This document shows positions 15,952-23,884 of a DNA stretch of 64,000 bases, piece after piece. Under the pieces are notes generated by a model. The model did no database searches, was not told the DNA's origin, and worked only from the letters and a program-made list of their open reading frames with translations. Every line of letters starts with the position of its first letter. The first letter of the stretch is position 1. Both the position numbers and the translations under genes were made by a program. Source of the DNA: Streptomyces globisporus (GTDB lineage: Bacteria > Actinomycetota > Actinomycetes > Streptomycetales > Streptomycetaceae); assembly GCA_014649555.1 (NCBI GenBank), contig BMTG01000005.1, forward strand, positions 372,001 through 436,000, read 5' to 3'.

Positions 15952-16155
15952 TTTGGCGCCAAGAGGCGGGACCCCGAGCAGGCCGTGGCGTACGCCCGGG
16001 AAGCCCTGGAACTGGCTCGATCGTCGAGGTCCGGATACGTCGCTCGTAGACTCCGTGCCCTGTGCGACGAGTTCGGCCCCCTGAGCCGCGATATCCGCGT
16101 GGCGGAGCTGGGAGCAGAGATCGCCATGCTGGGCACGCCGTGGCGAGAGGGGTAG
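15952..16155 (+). pseudogene. C-terminal remnant of an XRE-family regulator
   Basis: Immediately after the terminator, the frame reads DPEQAVAYAREALELARSSR, continuing through SGYVARRLRALCDEFGPLSRD. This matches the helical C-terminal tail of long Streptomyces XRE regulators. The HTH part is missing, so it is a truncated gene end fused to an unrelated terminator, marking a deletion or insertion junction at about 15952. Confidence 0.6.
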
Positions 16156-16157
16156 GC

Positions 16158-16522
16158 ATGTCGCAGACCGAGGGTGCACAACTGTTCCGGGAGAACTGGA
16201 TCGCCGGAGTGCGGCGGCACTTTCCCGGGGAGCCGAAGGCCGGATATGTGACCCGTGGGAAGACACCCCGGAGTGGGAGCGCCGGGCCGCAGGCTAGGTG
16301 TACGAGCAGGTACGCCACTTCATCGGGATCAGCAGTGGGCACGCCGCCCGGCTGTCCCGCGAGCAGAAGAGCCGCATCGTCGCGACGTGCTGGACCGCCC
16401 AGATGTTCAAGCACTTCGAGAACCCGAAGCCGGGCTACGTGGCTGACTGGCCCGACCTCCCGTCCTGGCAGCAGGAGACCGATGCCGACATCTTCGAGGC
16501 GATCGAGAAATCCCTGAGCTGA
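16158..16522 (+). pseudogene. Frameshifted small hypothetical gene
   Basis: The N-terminus MSQTEGAQLFRENWIAGVRR runs to KAGYV; the homologous continuation PWEDTPEWERRAAG is then in another frame, followed by an in-frame TAG and VYEQVRHFIGISSG through to the end at EAIEKSLS. Joined, the pieces give a continuous protein of about 120 aa of a type often found next to XRE regulators in Streptomyces. A frameshift near 16247 and the stop near 16296 make it a pseudogene, matching the decay of the neighbouring XRE remnant. Confidence 0.7.
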
Positions 16523-16540
16523 CGGCCGCCCTGCCGTGTC

Positions 16541-16576
16541 ACGGCCCCCGACCAGCAGAGATTCAGCCGGGGCCGT
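16541..16576 (+). terminator. Hairpin after the frameshifted gene
   Basis: ACGGCCCC and GGGGCCGT arms around a 20-nt loop, about 19 nt after the pseudogene stop. Confidence 0.55.
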
Positions 16577-16704
16577 TCCCGTGCGTCCTGTTCGTCGGTG
16601 TCCTCGGCCACTTCTCTGTCGGGCGTGGGGCCGTCCGTTCGTGGGGGCGGTGGCCGCGTGGAAACCGAGGAGCTCCCGTGGGTCGGCCGACGTACTGTGG
16701 CCGC

Positions 16705-17097
16705 ATGGTCGATCGACTGGAGATCAGCATGGTGCCGTCAGGGCCTCGGTTCTCCGCCCATCTGCGGTTCTTGGTCAATGGCGAGGACGTGGTCGCTGAG
16801 GCGGTCGGCGAAGGGGGACGGGGGCTGTTCGCCGTCGGGCCGGCGGGTGCGGAGCTCGGGCCGTTGCGAGGCAACGGTGAGGCGCTGCGCGTGGAGTTGG
16901 GGGAGCCGGAGTGTTCGGGCGTCTGCTGCGGGTTTCTGTCCGTGGTCGTCCAGCGGTTCAGGGGCATCGTGCAGTGGTCCGACTGGCAGGTTCCGTATGC
17001 GGAGTTCGCTCCGCCGGAGTTCCACTTCGATGCCGATCAGTACGACGCCGAGCTGGCTCGCGTGGACACCAGGGCGGGGAGGTCCGGGGTTTCCTAG
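16705..17097 (+). CDS. Hypothetical protein
   Basis: A 130-aa soluble protein, predicted mostly beta (LEISMVPSGPRFSAHLRFLV, then LGEPECSGVCCGFLSVVVQR), with an acidic C-terminal helix (PPEFHFDADQYDAELARVD). Three Cys cluster at residues about 73-78 (CSGVCC). The ATG at 16705 is chosen; a GTG at 16678 would add nine residues. No recognised domain and no clear operon partner. Confidence 0.65.
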   Translation: MVDRLEISMVPSGPRFSAHLRFLVNGEDVVAEAVGEGGRGLFAVGPAGAELGPLRGNGEALRVELGEPECSGVCCGFLSVVVQRFRGIVQWSDWQVPYAEFAPPEFHFDADQYDAELARVDTRAGRSGVS

Positions 17098-17248
17098 GGA
17101 CGGTCGGGACCGGGGCCTCGGAGGGTCTGCTCCTCCGAGGCGGGTCGTACGTGCTTGGCAGGCCCGTACCGGGGCATCAGCCCGGTGACGCGATCGGTAA
17201 GGCGTCGTGAGGTGCCCGGCGTGCGTCGCCGGGTGGGAGTGAGGAGAC

Positions 17249-17602
17249 GTGGCTGTGGGCGATGTGTGGGCGTTCGGGCGGGACAGTGGCTTCGTCGCGG
17301 GGCAGGAGCTCGTGGGCTTCGATGTGGAGTCCACCGACGGGGTCATCGGGCATGTGGAGCGCCTGGAGGACGAGCCCGGCAAGCAGCACCTGGTGGTCGA
17401 CACCGGGGTGTGGAAGTTCGGCAGGAGCGTGCTGATTCCGGCCGGGGCGGTGACCGTCGTGGACGGTGGGGAGCGCACGGTGAAGGTCGCGGCGTCCCGG
17501 GAGGAGATCAAGTCGGCTCCCCGGTTCACCACCGACAGTGAGACGACCGACCACGGGTATCTGGCCGAGGTCGGGGCGTACTACGTCTCGCTGCGGGGCT
17601 GA
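17249..17602 (+). CDS. PRC-barrel domain protein
   Basis: A 117-aa protein with a PRC-barrel at residues about 15-75: FVAGQELVGFDVESTDGVIG, a VERLEDEPGKQHLVVDTGVW strand pair and VLIPAGAVTVVDGGERTVKV. The C-terminal part (FTTDSETTDHGYLAEVGAYY) is that of stand-alone Streptomyces PRC-barrel proteins. It is cytoplasmic with unknown partner. GAGGAGA precedes the GTG start. The strong terminator at 17621-17666 separates it from the convergent secreted-protein gene. Confidence 0.85.
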   Translation: MAVGDVWAFGRDSGFVAGQELVGFDVESTDGVIGHVERLEDEPGKQHLVVDTGVWKFGRSVLIPAGAVTVVDGGERTVKVAASREEIKSAPRFTTDSETTDHGYLAEVGAYYVSLRG

Positions 17603-17620
17603 GCCGGCCAGGAGAACCCA

Positions 17621-17666
17621 GCGGTGCGGCCCCCTCCTCCGACCTCGGAGGAGGGGGCCGCACCGC
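17621..17666. terminator. Strong bidirectional terminator
   Basis: Perfect 20-bp inverted repeat, 17621-17640 with 17647-17666, arms beginning GCGGTGCGGC and ending GCCGCACCGC around a 6-nt loop. It lies between two convergent genes. Confidence 0.92.
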
Positions 17667-17692
17667 TTCGCGGTCTCGTAAGGTCCCGCGTA

Positions 17693-20665
17693 TCAGAGCC
17701 GTTCGATCCAGATGTTGCGGAACCTCGGGTTCTCACCGGGGTCCCCATGGTCCTGCAGTTTGATGTGGCCCGGGGCGGGGCCCTCCGGGCGGCCCGCCCC
17801 GGTCGGGCCCGCGATGGCGACGTCTCTGTGGACCAGCTTGCCGTTCCACCGGAGCGTCACCCGCGCGTCCTCCACCTTCTTCCCGTCGCTGTCGAAGCGC
17901 GCCGCCCGGAACTCGATGTCGTAGCTCTGCCAGGTGCCGGACGGTTTCGCCGCGTTGACGTCGGGGGCCTTGCGCAGGTAGATCGAACCGGCGTCGTTCG
18001 TGGCCGGTACGTCGACTCCGAAGGACTCCAGGATCTGGAGCTCGTACCGCTCCTGGATGTAGACCCCGCTGTTGCCCCGGGCCTGTCCGGTGACGTCCGG
18101 CGGGTAGTGGGGCTGGTACCACTCGGCGTGCATCCGGAAGTCGCCGTACTTCTCCTTCGTACGGATGTCACCGCCGAAGGATTCCATGGAGCCGTCCTCC
18201 GCCACCGGCCACTTGGCCGGGCTGCCGTCGTTCGCCTCCCAGGCGTCCAGGTTCGTGCCGTCGAAGAGCGTGGTGCGCTTCGTCGGGGTGACGGTGAGGT
18301 TGTCGAGGTTCACATGGCCGTCGTCCTCGGGCTCGTAGGCGTACGTGATCGTGTTCGCGCCCTTCCGCAGGGGTACCGATTCGGTGTGGGTCGCCCACTT
18401 GTTCCAGGCGACGGTGGAGTTCAGCCAGATCTGCTTCCACCGTTCGCCGTTGACGTACAGGGTCATCGACCGGGGAGTGGGCTGCGGGTCGGCGTTCTGG
18501 CCGTTCGCGTACCGCAGCGCGACGTCGTGCTTCCCCTTCTTGCCGGCGTGTACGGCGAACGTGGTGCGGGAGCCCGGCTCCCAGTTGTTGTCGATGAAGC
18601 CGGTGCCGGAGTAGCCGGAGTGGTTGTCGTTGAACTTGGTGCCGCCGGACAGGGACGCGGATTCCGCCTCGTACACCGGCGGCGCCTTCGAGCCGTCGGG
18701 CAGCGTGTTGAGGCTGTACCAGGCTTCGGTGCTCCACAGTTCCTCCCCGGACTCCGCGGCGAAGGGGCGCGGGGACTGGACGTGCACCACGTGGCCGGGG
18801 CGCAGGCCGTCCATGGTCAGCGTCACGGTCTTGCGGTCCTTGGAGAGCGTCGCGGAGGTGACGTCGAGGGTCTCCTCGCCGACCTTCGGGCCGCCGTAGC
18901 GCGGTGTCGCCACGTAACGCCACTGCTGAGCCTCGTACTTGGACGCCAGGTCCTCAGCGGTCTCCGCGGAGAGCGGCTGCGTGTACTCGATCTCGAAGCC
19001 GCCGTCGACCGCCCGCATGGCGCGCATGTCGAAGGCGTCGTCGCCGGTGAGCGTGAGCTTCTGCAGGCCGAACTTGAGCTTGCCCTCCTGGCCCCAGTTG
19101 CCCGCGTCGCCGATGCCGCCGGCGTAGATCGCCCCGTCCGGGCCGAGGCTGATCCGGTTGACCCCGGCCTCCAGGCCCTGCGTCATCCGGAACACCGCGC
19201 CCTGGTACTCGCCGCCCACCTTCTCCAGGTAGGCCCGCTGGAGGCCGCCGTAGGTAACGTCGCCGAAGACCATCTGCCCGGCGAAGGGGCCCTTGGGCAG
19301 GAGGAGGGGGTTGCTCGGCGAGTTGGAGATCTCGCCGTGCGGCAGCCAGAGGACAGGCTCGGTCACCGGCTGGTCGTCGTAGACGCCGTCCGGGTTGGTG
19401 TGGTGGTTGTAGAAGGCGCCCTGCTTGATCCGGACCAGCTTCGACGTCGGCACGTACGCGCCCTGGTTGTCGGTGGCGAAGATCTCGCCCTTCGGGCCCC
19501 AGCCGAGGCCGTTCGGGGTGCGCAGCCCCCCGGCCACGTACGACACCTTGCCGGTCTTCTTGTTGATCTTGAGGGTGGAGCCGCGGTTGGGCACGTTCTG
19601 CGGGTCCTGGGTCGCGCCCCCGGGAACCATCGCGATGCCCGTGCTGACGTAGAAGTGTCCCTTCTCGTACAGCAGCCCGAACGCGAACTCGTGGTAGTTG
19701 CCGCCGAACGGCCAGGTCGCGATCTTGCGGTACTCGTCGGTTACCTCGTCATCGTTCTTATCGACGAGTGCGGTCAGGCCGTCCTTCTCGGAGACGTAGA
19801 TCGTGCCGTCGACGTACTTGAGGCCCATCGGCTCCAGCAGGTCCTCGGCGACCAGCTTCTTGGTCACCTTCGACGGGTCGGTGTTCCCGGTGACGTTGTC
19901 GAGCAGATACACCTGCCCGAGCTCGCTCTCCCTGCTGCCGCCCCAGGTGCTGACGGCCAGCCGGCCGTCCGGCAGCCAGTCCATGCCGGTGACCTGCGGT
20001 TCGAAACCGCCGGGGCGCAGATCGGTGAGTGTGTAGTCGGGGTGCACCCCGGCCAGCGGCAGGCCGTCGCCCGGTGACTCGTCGATGCCCTCGCACAGCT
20101 TGCGGCCCGGCGAGGTGACCCGGGTGACGTCGGCGTCGGTGCTCAGTGCGGAGGTGGGGACGACGGTGTACGCGTCCGAGCCGGGCGGCCGCCACTCCAG
20201 CAGGAGGCGCTGGTCGTACTCGCCGTCCCAGTGGTCGATGCGCAGCGCGTGGTGGCCCTCGGTCAGCTCGGCCGAGCCCTCCTTGGGCTGGGCGCCGTGC
20301 TTGCCTCCGTTGTCGATGATCTGCGTGCCGTCGATGATCAGCCGTGATCCGTCGTCACTGGTGATACGGAAGTCGTACGTCCCGGCCGACTCGACGTTCA
20401 GGTACGCGGAGACCTCGGTGACGAACTTGCCGCTCAGCCCGAAGTCATCGGCGGTGGTCCAGTCGATCGTCGGCTTCAACTCGTCGACGTTGGGCGTCTG
20501 TCCGGGCTTGAGCGTGCAGAAGTCCTCCAGGGCCATCTGTACGTCGAAGACCCGCATGGTCACGCCCGGTTCCTGGGGCGGTATGTCGGGAGGCTGGGCG
20601 GCGGCCTGACCCTGGACGAGAGTGGAGAGGAACACGGCTGAGACGAGTACGGCCAAGCGCCGCAT
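17693..20665 (-). CDS. Secreted multidomain PA14 / sorbosone-dehydrogenase-like / CBM / DUF1080 protein
   Basis: A 990-aa exported protein; the signal peptide starts MRRLAVLVSAVFLSTLVQG with AQA-type cleavage. Residues about 35-165 are a PA14 domain (LNVESAGTYDFRITSDDGSR). About 200-545 form a six-bladed sugar-dehydrogenase-like propeller (VTGMDWLPDGRLAVSTWGG, RTPNGLGWGPKGEIFATDNQ). About 645-775 resemble a CBM6/35 module (YEAESASLSGGTKFND, GFIDNNWEPG), and about 780-990 a DUF1080 (3-keto-glycoside hydrolase) domain (LFDGTNLDAWEAND, GNSGVYIQERYELQILESFG). It probably binds and modifies extracellular glycans. The upstream region has two LacI-type operator candidates, suggesting sugar-controlled expression. 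Confidence 0.85.
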   Translation of the reverse strand: MRRLAVLVSAVFLSTLVQGQAAAQPPDIPPQEPGVTMRVFDVQMALEDFCTLKPGQTPNVDELKPTIDWTTADDFGLSGKFVTEVSAYLNVESAGTYDFRITSDDGSRLIIDGTQIIDNGGKHGAQPKEGSAELTEGHHALRIDHWDGEYDQRLLLEWRPPGSDAYTVVPTSALSTDADVTRVTSPGRKLCEGIDESPGDGLPLAGVHPDYTLTDLRPGGFEPQVTGMDWLPDGRLAVSTWGGSRESELGQVYLLDNVTGNTDPSKVTKKLVAEDLLEPMGLKYVDGTIYVSEKDGLTALVDKNDDEVTDEYRKIATWPFGGNYHEFAFGLLYEKGHFYVSTGIAMVPGGATQDPQNVPNRGSTLKINKKTGKVSYVAGGLRTPNGLGWGPKGEIFATDNQGAYVPTSKLVRIKQGAFYNHHTNPDGVYDDQPVTEPVLWLPHGEISNSPSNPLLLPKGPFAGQMVFGDVTYGGLQRAYLEKVGGEYQGAVFRMTQGLEAGVNRISLGPDGAIYAGGIGDAGNWGQEGKLKFGLQKLTLTGDDAFDMRAMRAVDGGFEIEYTQPLSAETAEDLASKYEAQQWRYVATPRYGGPKVGEETLDVTSATLSKDRKTVTLTMDGLRPGHVVHVQSPRPFAAESGEELWSTEAWYSLNTLPDGSKAPPVYEAESASLSGGTKFNDNHSGYSGTGFIDNNWEPGSRTTFAVHAGKKGKHDVALRYANGQNADPQPTPRSMTLYVNGERWKQIWLNSTVAWNKWATHTESVPLRKGANTITYAYEPEDDGHVNLDNLTVTPTKRTTLFDGTNLDAWEANDGSPAKWPVAEDGSMESFGGDIRTKEKYGDFRMHAEWYQPHYPPDVTGQARGNSGVYIQERYELQILESFGVDVPATNDAGSIYLRKAPDVNAAKPSGTWQSYDIEFRAARFDSDGKKVEDARVTLRWNGKLVHRDVAIAGPTGAGRPEGPAPGHIKLQDHGDPGENPRFRNIWIERL

Positions 20666-20768
20666 GGGCCTGCCTCCTTGGGGGCCGAGGCAGCCGGCGG
20701 TCGGTGGCTGACGGGCTGCCGCACAACAGTGAAGGGCAGCCCTCGTAGGAAAGGCAACAGGTCGGCAA

Positions 20769-20890
20769 GCGCTTTCTATTTTATCGTTGTACAGGTGATG
20801 GGGATGAAAGCGTCCGCGCTTGCTTCCATCCCCTGGTGTGACCTGCGAAGTAGAAGTTGTTGCGCCGTCGGATGTATATAGAAAGCGCTG
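20769..20890. promoter_or_regulatory. Two LacI-type operator candidates in inverted orientation
   Basis: GCAAGCGCTTTCTAT (20769-20783) and, about 95 nt away, ATAGAAAGCGCTGTC (20878-20892) share the core AGAAAGCGCT in opposite orientation; each centre (AGCGCT) is self-complementary. They lie in the 238-nt gap upstream of the 990-aa secreted protein and at the 3' side of the Prim-Pol gene. Confidence 0.6.
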
Positions 20891-20903
20891 TCAGGCTTTC
20901 CCT

Positions 20904-21806
20904 TCAGGTCGCGTCGTTCGTCTCCTCGCCGCGCCTCGACGTCAGTCGGGCCGCCGAGGCGATCGCGGCGCGGGCCTCGTGTTCCGGCAGGCCCGTGCGG
21001 ACGGCGGCCGCGGTGAGCGCGTCGGCCAGGGTGTCGCCGAAGCCGTGTTCGTACGCGCGGCAGGCCGCCCAGAACAGGCGGGTGTTGCGCTGGCCCTCGT
21101 GCGCGGCCAGGACGAACTGGATCAGGCCCTCGCCCCGGCGGTCCGGGGTGGGGGCCGCCCCCCTGGTGGTCGTGGGCGCACGGCGCGGCCGGGTGAGGAG
21201 GCGGAGCAGGGCGCGGGGGCACGGTGCCGGGGTGAGGTGGGCGGTGCCGGGGGCCAGGCGGTAGCGGCCGTGGGCGGTGACCGAGCCGGGGCCTACCAGG
21301 TAGCCGCCGCTGCCGCGGATGTCGATACCCGGGGCGAGACGGCCGGCGGAGTTCGGGACCGTCGCGTCGGCGGGGCCCGTCAGCCAGAGGTGGCGGCCGC
21401 CGCTCGGGGTGAGCACCGTGACCGTCGGCGGGATCGTGAACAGGTGCTGGAGGGCGAGTTGCCGCAGTGCGCCCGCCGCGTCGCTGCCGTACGCCGGGTC
21501 GACGTCCAGGTCGACGCCGATGAGGCGGTGCGGGGCGCGTCCGCAGGCGATGCCGTAGCCGGTGGCCCGGGGCGCGGCGGCGAAGAGGGCGCGGACGGCG
21601 GCGGGGTCGGTGGTGGCGTCGTGCACGCCGTGTCCCGGCAGCCCGCACTCGCCCCGGCAGTGCGTCGGGGGCTGCTCGCCGTGGTGGGGGGAGCGCAGGG
21701 CGGGGAGCTTGGTGGCGGAGAGGGGGAAGACGGGGAGGCCGCGCCCGGCGGCGGCGAGGGCGTGGGCGAGGGCCAGGGTGGGGGTCTGCCGGTCGATGGT
21801 GGCCAT
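20904..21806 (-). CDS. Bifunctional DNA primase/polymerase (Prim-Pol) domain protein
   Basis: A protein of about 300 aa with an archaeo-eukaryotic primase-type domain. Visible elements: GLPVFPLSATKLPAL at the N-terminus, GYGIACGRAPHRLIGVDLDV with the catalytic Asp pair DLD, TPSGGRHLWLTGP with the conserved His, and GIDIRGSGGYLVGPGS. The C-terminal helical segment (NTRLFWAACRAYEHGF) is common to this family. No helicase domain is attached. The start is uncertain (ATG 21806 or 21824; neither has a clear ribosome-binding site). Such stand-alone Prim-Pol proteins are frequent in Streptomyces chromosomes; the role is unknown. Confidence 0.8.
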   Translation of the reverse strand: MATIDRQTPTLALAHALAAAGRGLPVFPLSATKLPALRSPHHGEQPPTHCRGECGLPGHGVHDATTDPAAVRALFAAAPRATGYGIACGRAPHRLIGVDLDVDPAYGSDAAGALRQLALQHLFTIPPTVTVLTPSGGRHLWLTGPADATVPNSAGRLAPGIDIRGSGGYLVGPGSVTAHGRYRLAPGTAHLTPAPCPRALLRLLTRPRRAPTTTRGAAPTPDRRGEGLIQFVLAAHEGQRNTRLFWAACRAYEHGFGDTLADALTAAAVRTGLPEHEARAAIASAARLTSRRGEETNDAT

Positions 21807-22152
21807 GGAATGAGTTTCGTACATACGTTCGAAGAAAGGAAGGGGGGTCGTGAGGAGGTGGGTGCTGGGCGGCTCGGGGGTGGCCGGCGCGGGTGGGTGG
21901 CGGAACGCTTCTTCCCCCGTGCGCCAACGGGTCGCTGCGGGCGCCCCGCTGACCTGGACTTTCCTGCGGCATAGGAGGTTTATCCGCTCTTCGTCATACG
22001 TGAGGGGGAATCGGGAGGTGGTGAGGGATTCGTCGGGGATGTGCTGGGCAACTCTGGTCTCGCGACGTTGTGAACAGCACCGGGGTGGTCGGCCAACTCC
22101 CCTGGAATCAGCCGAAGATGAAGCCGCAGTTCCGTTTATGGAGGAAAATGAC

Positions 22153-22467
22153 ATGGCAAGTATCCGTACCGCTCGCGTCCTCGCCGCCGTCGCCGCTCTG
22201 CCCCTGACCGTCGCGCTCTGCGGCGGGGTCGCCGTGGCGGACAACGGCTCCTTCGCGAACGACGGATCGAACGCGGCCGTGGCGACGATCGGCGGCAGCG
22301 GTGTCGGCGGCAACAACTCCGGTAACTCGTCCACGACCCAGCAGCAGGCCGTCGGTGCCGGTGCGTCGAACCAGAACACGTCCGCCCAGGTGAGCAACTC
22401 GGCCTTCGTTCCGATCGACCAGTCGGACCACAGTGTCGCGGTGAACTTCACGCCCTTCTTCTGGTGA
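22153..22467 (+). CDS. Small secreted Asn/Ser/Gly-rich protein
   Basis: A 104-aa protein with signal peptide MASIRTARVLAAVAALPLTV and cleavage near AVA-DN. The mature part (about 75 aa) is rich in Gly, Asn, Ser, Gln and Thr (GGSGVGGNNSGNSSTTQQQA) and ends in VAVNFTPFFW. GAGGAAAAT precedes the ATG. The composition resembles aerial-mycelium surface proteins, but the chaplin signature and cysteines are missing, so no family is assigned. A hairpin terminator follows at 22531. Confidence 0.75.
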   Translation: MASIRTARVLAAVAALPLTVALCGGVAVADNGSFANDGSNAAVATIGGSGVGGNNSGNSSTTQQQAVGAGASNQNTSAQVSNSAFVPIDQSDHSVAVNFTPFFW

Positions 22468-22530
22468 TCGTTCCCCGGTGAACCGGTCGTCGGGACCTCC
22501 CGGGGGGTGGGTTCCGGCGTACTGAACGGC

Positions 22531-22568
22531 AGCCCGTACGGAGGCACTTCGGTGCCCTCGTGCGGGCT
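22531..22568 (+). terminator. Terminator after the small secreted protein
   Basis: AGCCCGTACGGAGGCAC pairs, with G-T wobbles and one mismatch, to GTGCCCTCGTGCGGGCT around a TTCG tetraloop. Confidence 0.75.
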
Positions 22569-22577
22569 GCTCGTGTC

Positions 22578-22612
22578 TTGACAGGCGTTCAATATCTGAC
22601 GGACAGTCAGAT
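22578..22612 (+). promoter_or_regulatory. Promoter/operator of the igr-like operon
   Basis: A TTGACA hexamer (22578-22583) is followed by the perfect inverted repeat ATCTGAC-GGACA-GTCAGAT (22594-22612), about 110 nt before the first acyl-CoA dehydrogenase gene. The repeat overlaps the expected -10 position, suggesting repression by a TetR-type factor. No regulator gene is adjacent. Confidence 0.6.
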
Positions 22613-22720
22613 GTGTTGGGCGTGGGCCGTCGGTCGTCGGAGCGTCGCCGTGATGTCGGACAGCTGCGTTCTGGCCTTTGACCTGTCCGCTGACCTGTCC
22701 GCAGCTCTGGAGGCCCCTCC

Positions 22721-23884
22721 GTGCATCTCGCTCCTACGGAACGCCAGCAGCGACTCCGCACCGAACTCCGTTCGTATTTCCGTACGTTGATGAGCGACAA
22801 GGCCGCACAGGGGAACGAGCGGCAGCAGCGTCGGCTGCTCCGGCGGATCGGCGCCGACGGGCTGCTCGGGCTCGGCTGGCCCGAGGCGTACGGCGGGCAG
22901 GGCCGCGGCTCCGACGAGCAGTTCGTCTTCTTCGACGAGGCGTACCGGGCCGGCGCCCCCGTCTCCATGGTCACGCTCAACACCGTCGGCCCGACCCTGA
23001 TGGCGTACGGCACGGAGGAACAGAAGGCGTACTTCCTGCCCCGCATTCTCGGCGGCGACCTCGTCTTCGCGATCGGCTACAGCGAGCCCGAGGCCGGTAC
23101 GGACCTGGCGGCCCTGCGGACCCGTGCCGTGCGGGACGGCGACGACTGGGTCATCGACGGCCAGAAGATCTTCACCAGCAACGCCCAGCAGGCGGACTGG
23201 ATCTGGCTCGCCTGCCGTACGGACCCCGAGGCTCCCAAGCACCGCGGTATCTCGATCGTCCTCGTGCCCACGGACTCCCCCGGCTTCTCCTGGACGCCGA
23301 TCCCCACCGTGGGCGGGGTCACCACCACCGCCACCTACTACGACGGCGTACGCGTCCCGGCCGCGAACCTGGTCGGCGAGGAGAACGGTGGCTGGAAGCT
23401 CATCACCAGCCAGCTCAACCACGAACGCGTCGCCCTGGCCGCGATCGGCATGCAGGCCGAGGACTTCTACGAGGAGGCCCTCGCCCACGCCCGCACCCCC
23501 GACCCCGCGACCGGGCGCCGCCGGATCGACGAGCCGTGGGTGCGCGCCCGGCTCGCGGAGGCGTACGCCCGGCTCGCGGCGACGCGTCTGCTGAACTGGC
23601 GTCTGGTCGATGCCGTCGGCGCCGGCGCACCCGCTCCCGGCGAGGCGAGCGGGGTGAAGTTCGCGGGCACGGAGAGCGCGGTCGAGGTCTACCGGATGTG
23701 CCAGGAGGCCGTCGGCGAGACCGCCCTGCTCCGGGGCGGGTCGCCCGGCTGTTTCGGGCCGGACGGGGAGCTGGAGCGGATGAACCGGGCGGCCCAGATC
23801 AACACCTTCGGGGGCGGTGTCGGCGAGGTGCAGCGCGAGATCGTCGCGACGGCCGGGCTCGGGATGATCCGGGGCAGGCGATGA
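22721..23884 (+). CDS. Acyl-CoA dehydrogenase, ChsE2/FadE29-like
   Basis: A 387-aa FAD-dependent acyl-CoA dehydrogenase. Visible family motifs: GLGWPEAYGGQGRGSDEQ, AIGYSEPEAGTDLAALRTRA (the FAD/substrate motif), IDGQKIFTSNAQQADWIWLA and the C-terminal NTFGGGVGEVQREIVATAGL. Its length equals mycobacterial FadE29 (ChsE2). With the second dehydrogenase (24845) it should form a heteromeric enzyme that desaturates a short steroid side chain CoA thioester. The GTG start heads an operon of five overlapping genes; the stop overlaps the next start by ATGA. Confidence 0.85.
   Translation: MHLAPTERQQRLRTELRSYFRTLMSDKAAQGNERQQRRLLRRIGADGLLGLGWPEAYGGQGRGSDEQFVFFDEAYRAGAPVSMVTLNTVGPTLMAYGTEEQKAYFLPRILGGDLVFAIGYSEPEAGTDLAALRTRAVRDGDDWVIDGQKIFTSNAQQADWIWLACRTDPEAPKHRGISIVLVPTDSPGFSWTPIPTVGGVTTTATYYDGVRVPAANLVGEENGGWKLITSQLNHERVALAAIGMQAEDFYEEALAHARTPDPATGRRRIDEPWVRARLAEAYARLAATRLLNWRLVDAVGAGAPAPGEASGVKFAGTESAVEVYRMCQEAVGETALLRGGSPGCFGPDGELERMNRAAQINTFGGGVGEVQREIVATAGLGMIRGRR

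Noticed and set aside
17624-20077. Open frame of 817 codons opposite the PA14/DUF1080 gene
   Set aside because: It starts within the terminator hairpin and has no recognisable domain; the opposite strand has a signal peptide and clear domains.
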